From: CAWFGS01 sp963815535
GTDB taxonomy: Bacteria > Pseudomonadota > Alphaproteobacteria > Sphingomonadales > Sphingomonadaceae
Assembly (NCBI GenBank): GCA_963815535.1
Contig: CAWFGS010000003.1
Location: forward strand, 434,001-498,000
Reading direction: 5' to 3'
DNA: 64,000 nt
Shown: positions 38,517-48,600 of the stretch, in pieces
Layout of the letters: each line of letters begins with the position of its first letter
Numbering within the stretch: the stretch's first letter is position 1
Translations under genes and position numbers: made by a program
Notes under the pieces: model-generated
Told to the model about the DNA's origin: nothing
What the model saw: only the letters and a program-made list of their open reading frames with translations
The model's database searches: none

Positions 38517-39293
38517 GCCCAGATCTTCCACGGCGCGCGGCCATCCTGCCAGTAATTTTCCAGCAGCTGTTTTTCACGTTGAGTGTCCATGCACTGCCAG
38601 AACCCGTCATGGCGATAGACCGACAGCTGCCCTTCGCGCGCAAGAGGTTGCAGCACCCCCGCCTCCAGCGTGATGGTGGGGTCGTCGGTCAGGCGTTCGA
38701 AGATGGAACGATGGAACACGAAAAAACCGCCATTGATCCAGCCTTTGCCGGTTTGCGGTTTTTCTTCGAAAGATGTCACGGAATTGCCATCGAGGCCAAG
38801 CTCACCGAACCGCGAGGATGGACGCACCGCGGTAACCGTCGCGAGTTTGCCCGAAGCCTGATGATGGGCGAACAAACGGTCGCAATCGACATCGCACAGC
38901 CCATCGCCATACGTGGCCATGAAGATATCGCCATCGATATGGCGCAGCGCGCGTTTCAAGCCGCGCGCCCGTTTGCGTCGTTTCACCGGTGTCCTGAATG
39001 ATGACCTGCCAGTCGATCCGGTCCTGCGCCCCGCCCAGCAGCGACACTTGCGAACGGGCGAAATCGACCATCAAATCGTTGGAATGATTATCGTAATCGA
39101 GGAAGAAATCCTTGATGACTTCCTGCTTATATCCTGCACACAGCACGAACCGGTCATGTCCGAACTGCCGATAGAACCGCATGATATGCCACAATATGGG
39201 CTTGCCGCCGATTTCCACCATCGGCTTGGGACGGCTGACCGTTTCTTCGCCGAGCCGCGTGCCCAACCCCCCGCATAGCAACGCAATTTGCAT
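38513..39293 (-). CDS. rfbF: Glucose-1-phosphate cytidylyltransferase, with a one-base frameshift
   Basis: Makes CDP-glucose from CTP and glucose-1-phosphate. The N-terminal half (LLCGGLGTRLGEET, RPKPMVEIGGKPILWHIM, ending DTGETTQTGAR) and the C-terminal half (LKRALRHIDGD, FMATYGDGLCDVD, WINGGFFVF) are in different frames. The join is at 38957-38960: GGCTTGAAACGC should read GG CTG AAA CGC, so one base is extra. Repaired length is 259 residues, the family norm. First gene of the operon, with its start at 39293 and promoter in the gap up to 39620. Confidence 0.92.
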
Positions 39294-39620
39294 GTGTTCA
39301 CCCAATTTGAATTCGCCCCGCAACCGTGATCACGCCGGTGATACTATCACCGCTAATATCAGCTAAATCGATATGGTTAACAAAGTGCTTGCTCGTACGT
39401 TCTTGAGGCAAATCGCGAATGGCAATGTCGCTGCGAATACACGTTACGGCGCTGCGCTCCGCCTCCCCCGGCGACCCGATTGAAGGTCGGCAACGGCATC
39501 GACGTGGAACCGTAGTGCCCCCGACCGACGAAACTGTGCATTGTCATCGAACTGTCGCGGTTGAGTCATTCGCGCGTCGCAAACGAAACCTAGTGGCCTG
39601 CGTGTCCACCGGAGGTTTCC
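39294..39620. other. Promoter region between rfbF and the TonB receptor gene
   Basis: A 327-base divergent gap. It holds the promoter of the minus-strand CDP-sugar operon on the left (AT-rich part near 39340-39400) and, on the right, the Pho box and start of the TonB receptor/phytase operon. I saw no gene. Confidence 0.6.
39543..39560 (+). promoter_or_regulatory. Pho box (PhoB site)
   Basis: TTGTCATCGAACTGTCGC. The two half-sites TTGTCAT and CTGTCGC have the 11-base spacing of the Pho box consensus CTGTCAT-N4-CTGTCAT, matching about 13 of 18 positions. It ends 60 bases before the TonB receptor start. Phytases are expected under PhoB control. Confidence 0.7.
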
Positions 39621-42476
39621 ATGCATTTCAAATCACGTTTCGCGCTTGCCACCTGTTCCGCCGCGATAGCGGTCGGCCTGTCCGGCGCAGCGCATGCAGG
39701 CGACATCGCCGGCAGTGTGGTCGATTCGTCCGGCACGGCCGCATTGCAAGCGGCGGAAATCACGATCGAGGAATTGAATCGCAGCGCCATATCCGAACGC
39801 GACGGCAGCTTCACTTTCTTCGAATTGCCCGCTGGAACATACACGCTGGTCACGCGGTATGTCGGCGCCGAAGCGGTGCGGACCACTGTGACCGTGCCGG
39901 CCACCGGCACCGTGCCGGTCGAAATCGTGCTGGGCGGGGACGATGCGGGAACGATCCTGGTTATCGGACAGTCGGCGAACCAGGCGAGCGCCCTGTCGCG
40001 CAAGCGCGCGTCCGACACGGTCAGCGATGTGTTGACCCGCGATGCCATCGGCCAGTTCCCGGATCAGAACGTGGCCGAATCGCTGCGCCGCTTGCCGGGC
40101 ATCAATGTGTTGAACGATCAGGGCGAGGGGCGGTTCGTATCGGTCCGTGGCCTCGATCCCGATTTGAACTCCACCTCGCTCAACGGGGTGCGGCTGCCTT
40201 CACCCGAAGGCGACGTCCGTTCCGTCGCGCTGGATGTGGTGTCCAGCGATATCATCGAATCCATCGAAGTGAAAAAATCGCTGACGCCCGATATGGATGG
40301 CGACACCATCGGCGCGTCGATCGAGATCGAAACCACCAGCGCGTTCGACCGAAAAAAAGATCTCTACACCGCCAAGCTGGAAGGCAGCTACAACGAGTTT
40401 TCCGACACGTTGACGCCCAAGGGCAGCTTCGATTTCGCGGCTCGGCTGACCGACAGTTTCGGCGTATCGGGCGGCGTATCCTATTACCGGCGCGAGTTCG
40501 AAACCGACAATATCGAAGCGGATGATTACGAAACCGACGCCAACGGCCCCTTCGCCACCGAAACGCAGTTTCGCGATTACGATGTGGAACGCGAACGGAT
40601 CAGCGCGACTTTGGGCTTCGATGCCAAGCTGGGCAATTTTACCGAACTGTATCTGAAAGGCGTCTTCAGCCAATTCGACGATCAGGAATTCCGCCGTCGG
40701 CTGACCTTCGATCTCAGCCGGTTCGATGAATCCGGCCCCACGGCGCGCGCTGGATCGGTTGCGACCTATTCCGATGCGGCCAATCGCATCAGCGTGGAAC
40801 GCGATGTGAAGGACCGGTTCGAACGCCAACGTATCGCATCGCTCGTATTCGGCGGCGAAAGCGATTGGGACAATTGGTTCGCGGAATATTCGCTTGCCTA
40901 TTCTAAGGCCAGCGAGCGGGAGGACGGATCGCTCGACCCGACGCAGTTTCGCCAGCGTTTCACCGACACCGGCCTCAACGTCGCGATCGACACCACCGAT
41001 CCAAAAATCCCGGCCTACGCCGTGTCGGGGCAGACCGCGGATTTCTTCGATCCATCGCGTTACGAATTGAACGACGTCGAATTGACCGCCCTGTCCGACG
41101 CGGAAGATCGTGAATGGGCGGGCAAGGTCGATGTCGGCCGCCGGTTCTATTCCGACAACGGCACGTTCACAGTGCAGGCGGGTTACAAGGGCCGCTGGCG
41201 CGACAAGAGCTTCGACAAGAATGTCGAATTTTACGAGGCGGACGATTACACTTTGGCCGATGTTCTGGGTGAGCAGACCTATCGGTTGGGCGATATCAGT
41301 CCCGTTCCCGATGGGCGATTGCCCACCCTGTTTTTCAACGCCAATCGCGACCTGTTCGAACTTCAGGAACTGGACAGTCAATTCGACAGCGGCGTGGAAG
41401 ATTTTTCGGTCGAGGAAAACATCAACGCCGCCTATCTGCTTGGCCGATGGGACACCTCCACATTGCGGGTGATTGCGGGGGTTCGATACGAACACACGTC
41501 CAACGACGTATTGGGCAACACCGTGACGCTGGCAGAGGAAGGCGCAACTTTGCCGGACGGCACGATTGCCGCCGACGATACCGTGGTCATTGACCCGGTC
41601 CGGTTCACGCGCGATTACGACGATTTTCTGCCCAGCATCAATGTCCGCTACGAAGCCGCGCCGGATCTGATCCTGCGGCTGGCCGGGTATCGCAGTCTGG
41701 TGCGGCCGAAACTGTCCAAGTTGGCCCCGCGTTTCGCCATCGAACAGAACGACGACGACGATCGGGAAGGTGAATTCGGCAACCCGGACCTGGTTCCCTA
41801 CAAGGCATGGAACTTCGATGCTTCGGCCGAATTCTACATGTCGTCCAACGGCGCGCTGACGGCGGCGGTGTTCTACAAGGACGTTGAAAACTTCATCGTG
41901 GATGTGAACGTCGATGAACCCGGCGTATTTTCAGGGTTGGCATTCGACGAAGCGACCATTCCCATCAACGGACCGAGCGGCCAGATCTTCGGTATCGAAC
42001 TGGGCGCATCGCAAAGCCTGAACTTCCTGCCCGGATTGCTCGGCGGTTTTCTGGTGTCCGCCAATTATACCTTCACCGATGCGGATGGCAGCGTACCGGT
42101 GGGCGATTTCACCGATCTGACGAATGTGGACACCTTCCGCGATATTCAGTTGCCCGCCGCATCGCGCCATACGTTCAACGCGGCGCTTGGGTATGAGCGG
42201 GGGCCGGTCAGCCTGCGCCTCGCAGGTACCTATCGCAGCCGCTATCTGGACGAGATCAACAGCGATGCCGATCTCGACCGTTATGTGGACGATCATTTTC
42301 AGCTCGATCTGACCGCCAAATACAAGATCAACGACCGGCTCAAACTATTCTACGAATGGGTCAACATCAACAATGCCGATTTCTACGCCTACAACGAATT
42401 GGGTGGGCAGCGTAATCTGTATCAGTTCGAAGAATACGGCTACACCATGAAATTCGGCGCGCGGGTGACGTTCTGA
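39621..42476 (+). CDS. TonB-dependent receptor, probably for phytate or a phosphate ester
   Basis: 951 residues, outer membrane. Signal peptide cleaved near GAAHA-GD. A carboxypeptidase-like beta domain (about 28-100, GSFTFFELPAGTYTLVTRY) precedes the plug (SDVLTRDAIGQFPDQNVAESLRRLPG, then FVSVRGLDPDLNSTSLNGVRL) and a 22-strand barrel ending in the expected aromatic residue (KFGARVTF). This is the FpvA/oar-like form common in sphingomonads. GGAGGTTTCC precedes the ATG. The TGA overlaps the phytase ATG, so the pair is one operon under the Pho box. Substrate is inferred from the neighbour only. Confidence 0.92.
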   Translation: MHFKSRFALATCSAAIAVGLSGAAHAGDIAGSVVDSSGTAALQAAEITIEELNRSAISERDGSFTFFELPAGTYTLVTRYVGAEAVRTTVTVPATGTVPVEIVLGGDDAGTILVIGQSANQASALSRKRASDTVSDVLTRDAIGQFPDQNVAESLRRLPGINVLNDQGEGRFVSVRGLDPDLNSTSLNGVRLPSPEGDVRSVALDVVSSDIIESIEVKKSLTPDMDGDTIGASIEIETTSAFDRKKDLYTAKLEGSYNEFSDTLTPKGSFDFAARLTDSFGVSGGVSYYRREFETDNIEADDYETDANGPFATETQFRDYDVERERISATLGFDAKLGNFTELYLKGVFSQFDDQEFRRRLTFDLSRFDESGPTARAGSVATYSDAANRISVERDVKDRFERQRIASLVFGGESDWDNWFAEYSLAYSKASEREDGSLDPTQFRQRFTDTGLNVAIDTTDPKIPAYAVSGQTADFFDPSRYELNDVELTALSDAEDREWAGKVDVGRRFYSDNGTFTVQAGYKGRWRDKSFDKNVEFYEADDYTLADVLGEQTYRLGDISPVPDGRLPTLFFNANRDLFELQELDSQFDSGVEDFSVEENINAAYLLGRWDTSTLRVIAGVRYEHTSNDVLGNTVTLAEEGATLPDGTIAADDTVVIDPVRFTRDYDDFLPSINVRYEAAPDLILRLAGYRSLVRPKLSKLAPRFAIEQNDDDDREGEFGNPDLVPYKAWNFDASAEFYMSSNGALTAAVFYKDVENFIVDVNVDEPGVFSGLAFDEATIPINGPSGQIFGIELGASQSLNFLPGLLGGFLVSANYTFTDADGSVPVGDFTDLTNVDTFRDIQLPAASRHTFNAALGYERGPVSLRLAGTYRSRYLDEINSDADLDRYVDDHFQLDLTAKYKINDRLKLFYEWVNINNADFYAYNELGGQRNLYQFEEYGYTMKFGARVTF

Positions 42477-43501
42477 TGCGGGTGAAATGCGCGACCCTCG
42501 TGGCTTCCACTGCATTGGCCCTGACCGGCTGCGTGGCCACTGCGATCACCGGCGATCCCGCCATCGCGGTTTATGCCAAAGGGGAAACCACCCCCGTCGG
42601 CACCGCGAATGATGATGCGGCCGACGATCCGGCGATCTGGCACAACGCCGCCGATCCCGCTGCCAGCCTGATCGTGGCGACGGACAAGAAAGCCGGGCTG
42701 TATGTCTATGGCCTGGATGGCAAAACGCGCAGTTTCGCGCCCGGCGGAATGCTCAACAATGTCGATCTGGTCGATATGGGCGCAAACGGTATCGTCGTCG
42801 CGGCGAGCGATCGCAACGACCTCGCAAATGCGAAAATCCGACTGTATCGGCTCGACACTGCCGGCGCGAAGCTAATTCCGCTGGGGTCCGTCGATGGCGG
42901 TACGGGCGAAGCGTACGGATTGTGCCTGTCCGTGCGATCGGGAGAATTGCGCGCATTTTCGGTTCTGAAGGATGGACGGATCGGCGAATATCGCATCGAT
43001 CTCGGCGCGAATATCGACGCGACGCTGATCCGTTCGCTGTCCGTACCAAGCCAGGCGGAAGGCTGCGTGATCGATCCGCGCAACGGCGCATTCTACGTGG
43101 GCGAGGAAAATGCGGGCATCTGGCGCTTTGCCGCCGGTGAGGCGATCGGGGAACTGGTCGCCCCGATCGACAACCGCCAGCTGGTCGCCGATGTCGAAGG
43201 GCTCGCTCTGGCGGTGGACGGCGCGGATGGCGGTTGGCTGATCGCATCGAGCCAGGGTGACAACAGTTATGCCCGGTATCGCTTGCCCGACATGGCCCCG
43301 GCCGGACGGTTCCGCATCGCTGCTGGCGCATTCGGCGCGACCGAGGAAACGGATGGTATCGCACTTGATACCAACAGCTTCGGTGCGGCGTATCCGCAAG
43401 GACTGTTCGTGGCGCAGGACGGCGTGAACGGCGCGGAGGCGCAGAATTTCAAGCTGGTGTCATGGGCGGATATTCTGGCCGCCATGCATTCGGACCGATA
43501 A
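42476..43501 (+). CDS. Beta-propeller phytase, lipoprotein
   Basis: 341 residues. Releases phosphate from phytate using calcium. Signal peptide with lipobox LTGC (Cys about residue 19). The phytase signatures are present: DDAADDPAIWHNAADP at the first blade, TDKKAGLYVYGLDG, AEGCVIDPRNGAFYVGEE and VADVEGLAL, with the acidic residues that bind calcium and phosphate. ATG overlaps the receptor stop (TGATG). Its last 42 bases overlap the convergent methyltransferase gene. Confidence 0.93.
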   Translation: MRVKCATLVASTALALTGCVATAITGDPAIAVYAKGETTPVGTANDDAADDPAIWHNAADPAASLIVATDKKAGLYVYGLDGKTRSFAPGGMLNNVDLVDMGANGIVVAASDRNDLANAKIRLYRLDTAGAKLIPLGSVDGGTGEAYGLCLSVRSGELRAFSVLKDGRIGEYRIDLGANIDATLIRSLSVPSQAEGCVIDPRNGAFYVGEENAGIWRFAAGEAIGELVAPIDNRQLVADVEGLALAVDGADGGWLIASSQGDNSYARYRLPDMAPAGRFRIAAGAFGATEETDGIALDTNSFGAAYPQGLFVAQDGVNGAEAQNFKLVSWADILAAMHSDR

Positions 43502-44377
43502 TTTGCAAACCGGCATAGGGTACACCGCATCCTGCGCGCCTGCCTGATCCGTTAGATAGTCCGTTATTTCGCGAAGCAGCAAACGGCGATCTTCGGGCGG
43601 CAGGACGAAAGCGGCGTAATAGAAGCCCAGCGCTTCGTTCGCCACGGCTTCGGCCGTTCCCGTCAAAGAAAACACCGTATTTTCAATCGTAATTTCGGCT
43701 TTGTCGAAAACCCGCCTGCACAGTTCGGCAAGCGCCTGTGGAGTGCGTACTCGCGGGTCGCCCAAATCGCGATCGCCGTAACCGGGAATGATGCGACTGA
43801 CATGTCGGAAGATCATGGCGTCGATGGCGCCATATTGCGGGGCGATTGCCGCATCACCGTCAACGATGGCTGAAAAAACGCCCCCTGGCTTCGTAACTCG
43901 TCCAATTTCGCTCAGGACAGCGTCGAGCGGCTCCATCAAAGTCAAGGCCCAATGGCACAGGACCGCATCCTGCGAACCGGTATCGACGAAGTTTAGGTCT
44001 TGGGCATAACCCTGCCGGAGCCTGACTTTCGGACTGTTCAGACGCTCTTGGGCGAGCGCAAGTTCTTCCGGGCTCATATCGATACCTGTCAGACGTTCGG
44101 CATCGGGACATAGCTCAAGGCATTTGGCGAGGAGAAAGCCGCTGCCGCAAGCGAGGTTGAGGATATTGTGCGCGCCGGGATCCTGCGCTTCTTCGCAAAG
44201 CCATTCATATGTCGTGCGCCCGCATTCGTCGCGGGATCGGGTCGCGCATCGTTCCATAAAGCCGGGATTGCGGCGATGAATTTCCCTGAGGTGTTCGCGC
44301 AGCGATCCGCCATCCGGGTCGCGCCGCTGCATCAGCGCCTCGGTCCATGCAGAGCTTACCGCGCTGTCAGTTCTCAT
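43460..44377 (-). CDS. SAM-dependent methyltransferase
   Basis: About 305 residues, class I SAM fold. Motif I is LNLACGSGFLLAKC, followed by GIDMSPEELALAQERL, DAVLCHWALTLM and VTKPGGVF. A C-terminal helical region (about 190-305) with IPGYGDRDLGDPR is not recognisable. It overlaps the upstream dioxygenase gene by 11 bases, so the two form an operon and may act on one substrate, which is unknown. ATG 44377 is chosen over 44419. Confidence 0.82.
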   Translation of the reverse strand: MRTDSAVSSAWTEALMQRRDPDGGSLREHLREIHRRNPGFMERCATRSRDECGRTTYEWLCEEAQDPGAHNILNLACGSGFLLAKCLELCPDAERLTGIDMSPEELALAQERLNSPKVRLRQGYAQDLNFVDTGSQDAVLCHWALTLMEPLDAVLSEIGRVTKPGGVFSAIVDGDAAIAPQYGAIDAMIFRHVSRIIPGYGDRDLGDPRVRTPQALAELCRRVFDKAEITIENTVFSLTGTAEAVANEALGFYYAAFVLPPEDRRLLLREITDYLTDQAGAQDAVYPMPVCKLSVRMHGGQNIRP

Positions 44378-45401
44378 AGGGTTTGCGCTCGTTCGCCAGC
44401 GGCGCGTCATGACCATCACGTTCGGGTTTGTGACCAGCGGTGTTCATCCAGTCTCGTTCGGCTGGCCAGCACACGGGATTGACCCGGCTTTTCGCGACTT
44501 CGCCGGGACCGATGCCGGGCAGGAACTTGTTCCAGTCGCCCGACACCATCGTCGGCGCATCGACGACACGTGCACCATCGACGAAGAAGGTGTTGGCCAG
44601 CGCACAGCGGCTGATCGGGGTCGCATTGCCCCCAACGGTGTGGAAATTGAGATTGTGATGAAAGCTCACTTCGCCAACGGCAAAGGGGCCATCATCCACT
44701 ACCACTCCCTGCTCGGCGAAAATTTCGGCAACACGCCGGTCGTAGCTCGTATCGGTTTTGTTGAACGGGACGTCGGACACCAGTTTCCAGACGTCCATGC
44801 CCTTCGCAAACGCAAGCGGCCCCGTGCTGCGCACAATGGCCTGCGCGGGTATCCAGGCGGTCACGACCTGATTGGTGGCGAGCGGGAAATGATGATCGTC
44901 GTAATGCCACGGCGTTCGCCCGCAGCCCGGTTCCTTCGACAACAGATTGTCGTGATAGAGCCTGACGGCATCGACTTTGAGCAGGTCAGCACAGATTTTT
45001 GCGATCCGCGGACTGAGCACGAACAGCCTGAGGACGGGATTGTCGAGCCATGCCATTTCCGCCGAATAGAAACGGCTGCCCGGCTTTGCGGCCGCGATGG
45101 GGCTTCCATCGGAACGCGGGCGCTGTGCATCGGGCACGACATCGAACGCCGCGGCAAGCACCGATACGATTTCGGCCCTGAGCGTAACGACGGCTGCCGG
45201 CGACAGAACGCCGGGCAATTTGACGTAACCATCCATGCAGAAAGACGCGATGGCATCGGACGGCAAATCGTACGGTGTTTCCAATTCCTGTTGCAACGCA
45301 TCGAAAGCCAATGGCGCGACCGTAGCCGGGTCGGGATCGAGCGACACATCTGAAATTGATCCGGGCGCGTGCGATGGCTGGCCTTCGTCGGCAAGCCCCA
45401 C
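44367..45401 (-). CDS. PhyH-type Fe(II)/2-oxoglutarate dioxygenase, N-terminus disturbed
   Basis: 344 residues from a GTG at 45401. The iron site is TPWHYDDHHF (HxD) with a later His in the SFHHNLNFHTVGGN region, the phytanoyl-CoA dioxygenase pattern. Upstream of the GTG, coding-like sequence goes on: DFDVSEPWDGDNQAWWDWY in the same frame, then YERYHYAWKDPAISVEW in another, joined if one base is removed from GGCCCC at 45465-45470. So the real protein is at least 35 residues longer. I could not find its start. Operon with the methyltransferase; substrate unknown. Confidence 0.8.
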   Translation of the reverse strand: MGLADEGQPSHAPGSISDVSLDPDPATVAPLAFDALQQELETPYDLPSDAIASFCMDGYVKLPGVLSPAAVVTLRAEIVSVLAAAFDVVPDAQRPRSDGSPIAAAKPGSRFYSAEMAWLDNPVLRLFVLSPRIAKICADLLKVDAVRLYHDNLLSKEPGCGRTPWHYDDHHFPLATNQVVTAWIPAQAIVRSTGPLAFAKGMDVWKLVSDVPFNKTDTSYDRRVAEIFAEQGVVVDDGPFAVGEVSFHHNLNFHTVGGNATPISRCALANTFFVDGARVVDAPTMVSGDWNKFLPGIGPGEVAKSRVNPVCWPAERDWMNTAGHKPERDGHDAPLANERKPYEN

Positions 45402-45679
45402 ATACCAATCCCACCACGCCTGGTTGTCGCCATCCCAAGGTTCGGAAACATCGAAATCCGCATCGGCCCCATTCGACGGATATGGCCGGGTCTTTCCAGG
45501 CGTAGTGGTATCGCTCGTAATTATTTGAAATCCTTCAGCAGTGGGTCTTGTCCGACGCGCTACGCGGTTGTCGATCGACTGTCACGGGCAGGCTGCAATT
45601 CATCGTTGCGGGAGCATCCGATATCGCTTCGAACGCCGACGCGCCGGCATTGCTGGGCAAACACTGCATTGCAGGCCAA

Positions 45680-48600
45680 TCAATGGAAATCTCGTGAAGA
45701 AGGGATCACTTTGGCGTCGCGCGGATGGCGGTTCAGACTGCTGGGGAGCGGGCTGACGACATGGTCGGCGCGCGCGACGCTGGTTTCCAGCAAATCATCG
45801 GATAGCGACAGCAGCTTGGGCGTGGCGTCGAATAAATGTTCGGCGACGACGTGGATCACGTCGTCATCTTTCTGCATCCGTCCATGAACCTCCATCATAC
45901 GCGCGCCCATGATGACGCCGCGATAACGTTCCATGACATTGGGCCAAATGACCAGATTGATGACCCCGCCTTCATCCTCCAGCGTTATGAAGCATACTCC
46001 CTTGGCGCTGCCTGGACGCTGCCGTATGAGAACGATACCGGCAACTTTCACGCGCGCATCGAAACGCCGGTCGCGCAGGGTTGCGGCAGGGATGTAGCCT
46101 TCTGCAGTATAGTTCTGACGCAGGAAGGCGAAAGGGTGCGCCTTCAAAGAGAGCCGCATGGTTTGGTAATCGGCGACGACGTGTTCGCATTTGGGCATGG
46201 TGGGCAAAACGACGGTGTGTTCGTCGCCCTCGTCGCGCTGCTGGGCGAAAGCGAACAATGGCAAATTCGGCGACTGTTTCAGCGCGCGGGCATCCCACAA
46301 CGCCTGCCGTCGATCGATACCTGCAGAACGGAATGCATCGGCGGCCGCAAGTTTTTCGATCGCGAAAACCGGCAAACCCGTGCGTTCCCTGACTGCCTCG
46401 ACATCCTTGTATGGAATGGTGCGTGCGCGTGCGATTTTTGCCGCGTCATCCGCGCTGAATCCACCGATTTGCCGCAAGCCCAATCGCACAGCCCAAGTTC
46501 CCGGCTTCGCTCCGGGTTCGAGCAAATTATCCCGATCGGAATAATTCACATCGGGTGCACGCACCTCCACCCCATGCTCTCGTGCATCGCGAACGATCTG
46601 TGCCGGAGCGTAAAATCCCATTGGCTGCGAGTTAAGCAACGCCGCGCAGAACACGTCGGGATAGAAGCATTTTATCCAACTGGAGACGTAAACCAGATGC
46701 GCGAAACTGGCGGCGTGGCTTTCGGGGAAGCCATATTCGCCGAACCCTTCGATCTGGCTGAAACAGCGGGCGGCGAATTCGCGGTCATAGCCGCGTTCGA
46801 CCATCCGGCCGACCATCCTTTCCTTATGTTCGGATACCTCCCCACGGCTGCGGAACGTGGCCATTGCCTTACGCAACCGGTTTGCTTCTGCCGGAGTGAA
46901 TTCAGCGGCTACCAGCGCAATCTTCATTGCCTGTTCTTGAAAGATCGGGACTCCCAAGGTTCGGCCCAAAATATTCTTAAGCTCGTCCGGGTCATGTTCG
47001 GGTCCGGGAGAGGGGTATTCGTCCTTTTCCCTTCCCTGCCGCCGTTTGAGATAGGGATGCACCATATCGCCCTGAATCGGACCGGGACGCACGATCGCCA
47101 CTTCGATCACCAGATCGTAGAATTTTCGGGGTTTGAGCTTGGGCAGCATGTTCATCTGTGCGCGGCTTTCCACCTGAAACACGCCGACGGAATCGCCCTT
47201 GCACAGCATATCGTAAACATCGGCATCGTCCTGCGGAATGCTCGCCAACGTGTACCGTTTGCCGTAATGTGCTTCGATCAGATCGAAGCTCTTGCGGATG
47301 CAGGTGAGCATTCCAAGCGCCAGTATATCGACCTTCATGATACGCAATTCGTCGATATCGTCCTTGTCCCATTCGATGAAGCTGCGTTCAGGCATGGCCC
47401 CGTTGCCGATCGGCACGGTTTGGGTCAGCGGGCCTTCGGTCAGGATGAATCCGCCGACATGCTGTGACAGATGGCGCGGCATTCCGATCATCTGGTCCGC
47501 CAGCGCAATGGCACGTTTGAGATAGGGATCGGCAAGATCGAGGCCGGTCTCCTTCTCCACCCGGTCGCCATCCATTTCGCTGCCCCAACTGCCCCAGATG
47601 GTTTTCGCTATTGTCGCGGTGACATCTTCTGACAGACCCATAGCCTTGCCGACTTCGCGAATGGCGGAACGGGGCCGATAATGGATTACTGTGGCACATA
47701 GTCCGGCCCGTTGGCGCCCGTACTTCCTATAAATGTGCTGAATGACTTCTTCGCGCCGTTCATGTTCGAAATCGACATCGATATCAGGCGGTTCCTTGCG
47801 CTCTTGCGATATGAAGCGTTCGAACAGCAGTTCGACCTGCGCGGGATCCACCGAAGTGATGCCGAGACAATAGCAGACGGCGCTATTGGCTGCCGAACCT
47901 CGTCCCTGACACAGAATCGGCGGATCACAACCACGGGCGTAATCGATGATTTCCTTGATCGTCAGAAAGTAGCGCGCAATGTTCATTGTGCCGATAAGCG
48001 CCAGTTCGCGCTTGATCAGGTCCATCACCTTATCCGGCACGCCTTCGGGATAGCGACGGGTCGCCCCTTCCCATGCAATCTGTTCGAGGTGGGTTTGCGG
48101 CGTGCGCCCCTTGGGCACGCCGAGTTCGGGGTATTCGTAGCGTAGTTCAAGCAGAGAGAAATCGCAGGCATCGGCAACTTCGCGTGTGGCCACTATGGCG
48201 TGGGGCCACTCAGCGAACAGGCGCTGCATTTCTTGTGGCGGCTTCAAATGGCGTTCGGCGTTGGCGTGCAAAAGATAGCCTGCTTCGGCAACAGTCGTCT
48301 TTTCACGGATACAGGTCATAATGTCCTGCAATGGGCGGCGCGCAGGCGTTGCGTAATGGACATCGTTGGTGGCGAGTATGGACAGGCTGTTTACGCGTGC
48401 GATCTTGTCGAGCTGCACGATACGCGCACGATCGCCACCCCGATAGAGATAGGCTGCGGCGATATGACGCATGGTCGGCAGAGCTTCGACAAGGCAGGGC
48501 AAGCGATCGGCGAAGGCGGCAAGATCTTCGCCCGGCAGTGCGATAAGCTGCACGCCCTTGCTATGTTCCGCCAGCATGTCGAGCGTCAGCTGGCATTCGC

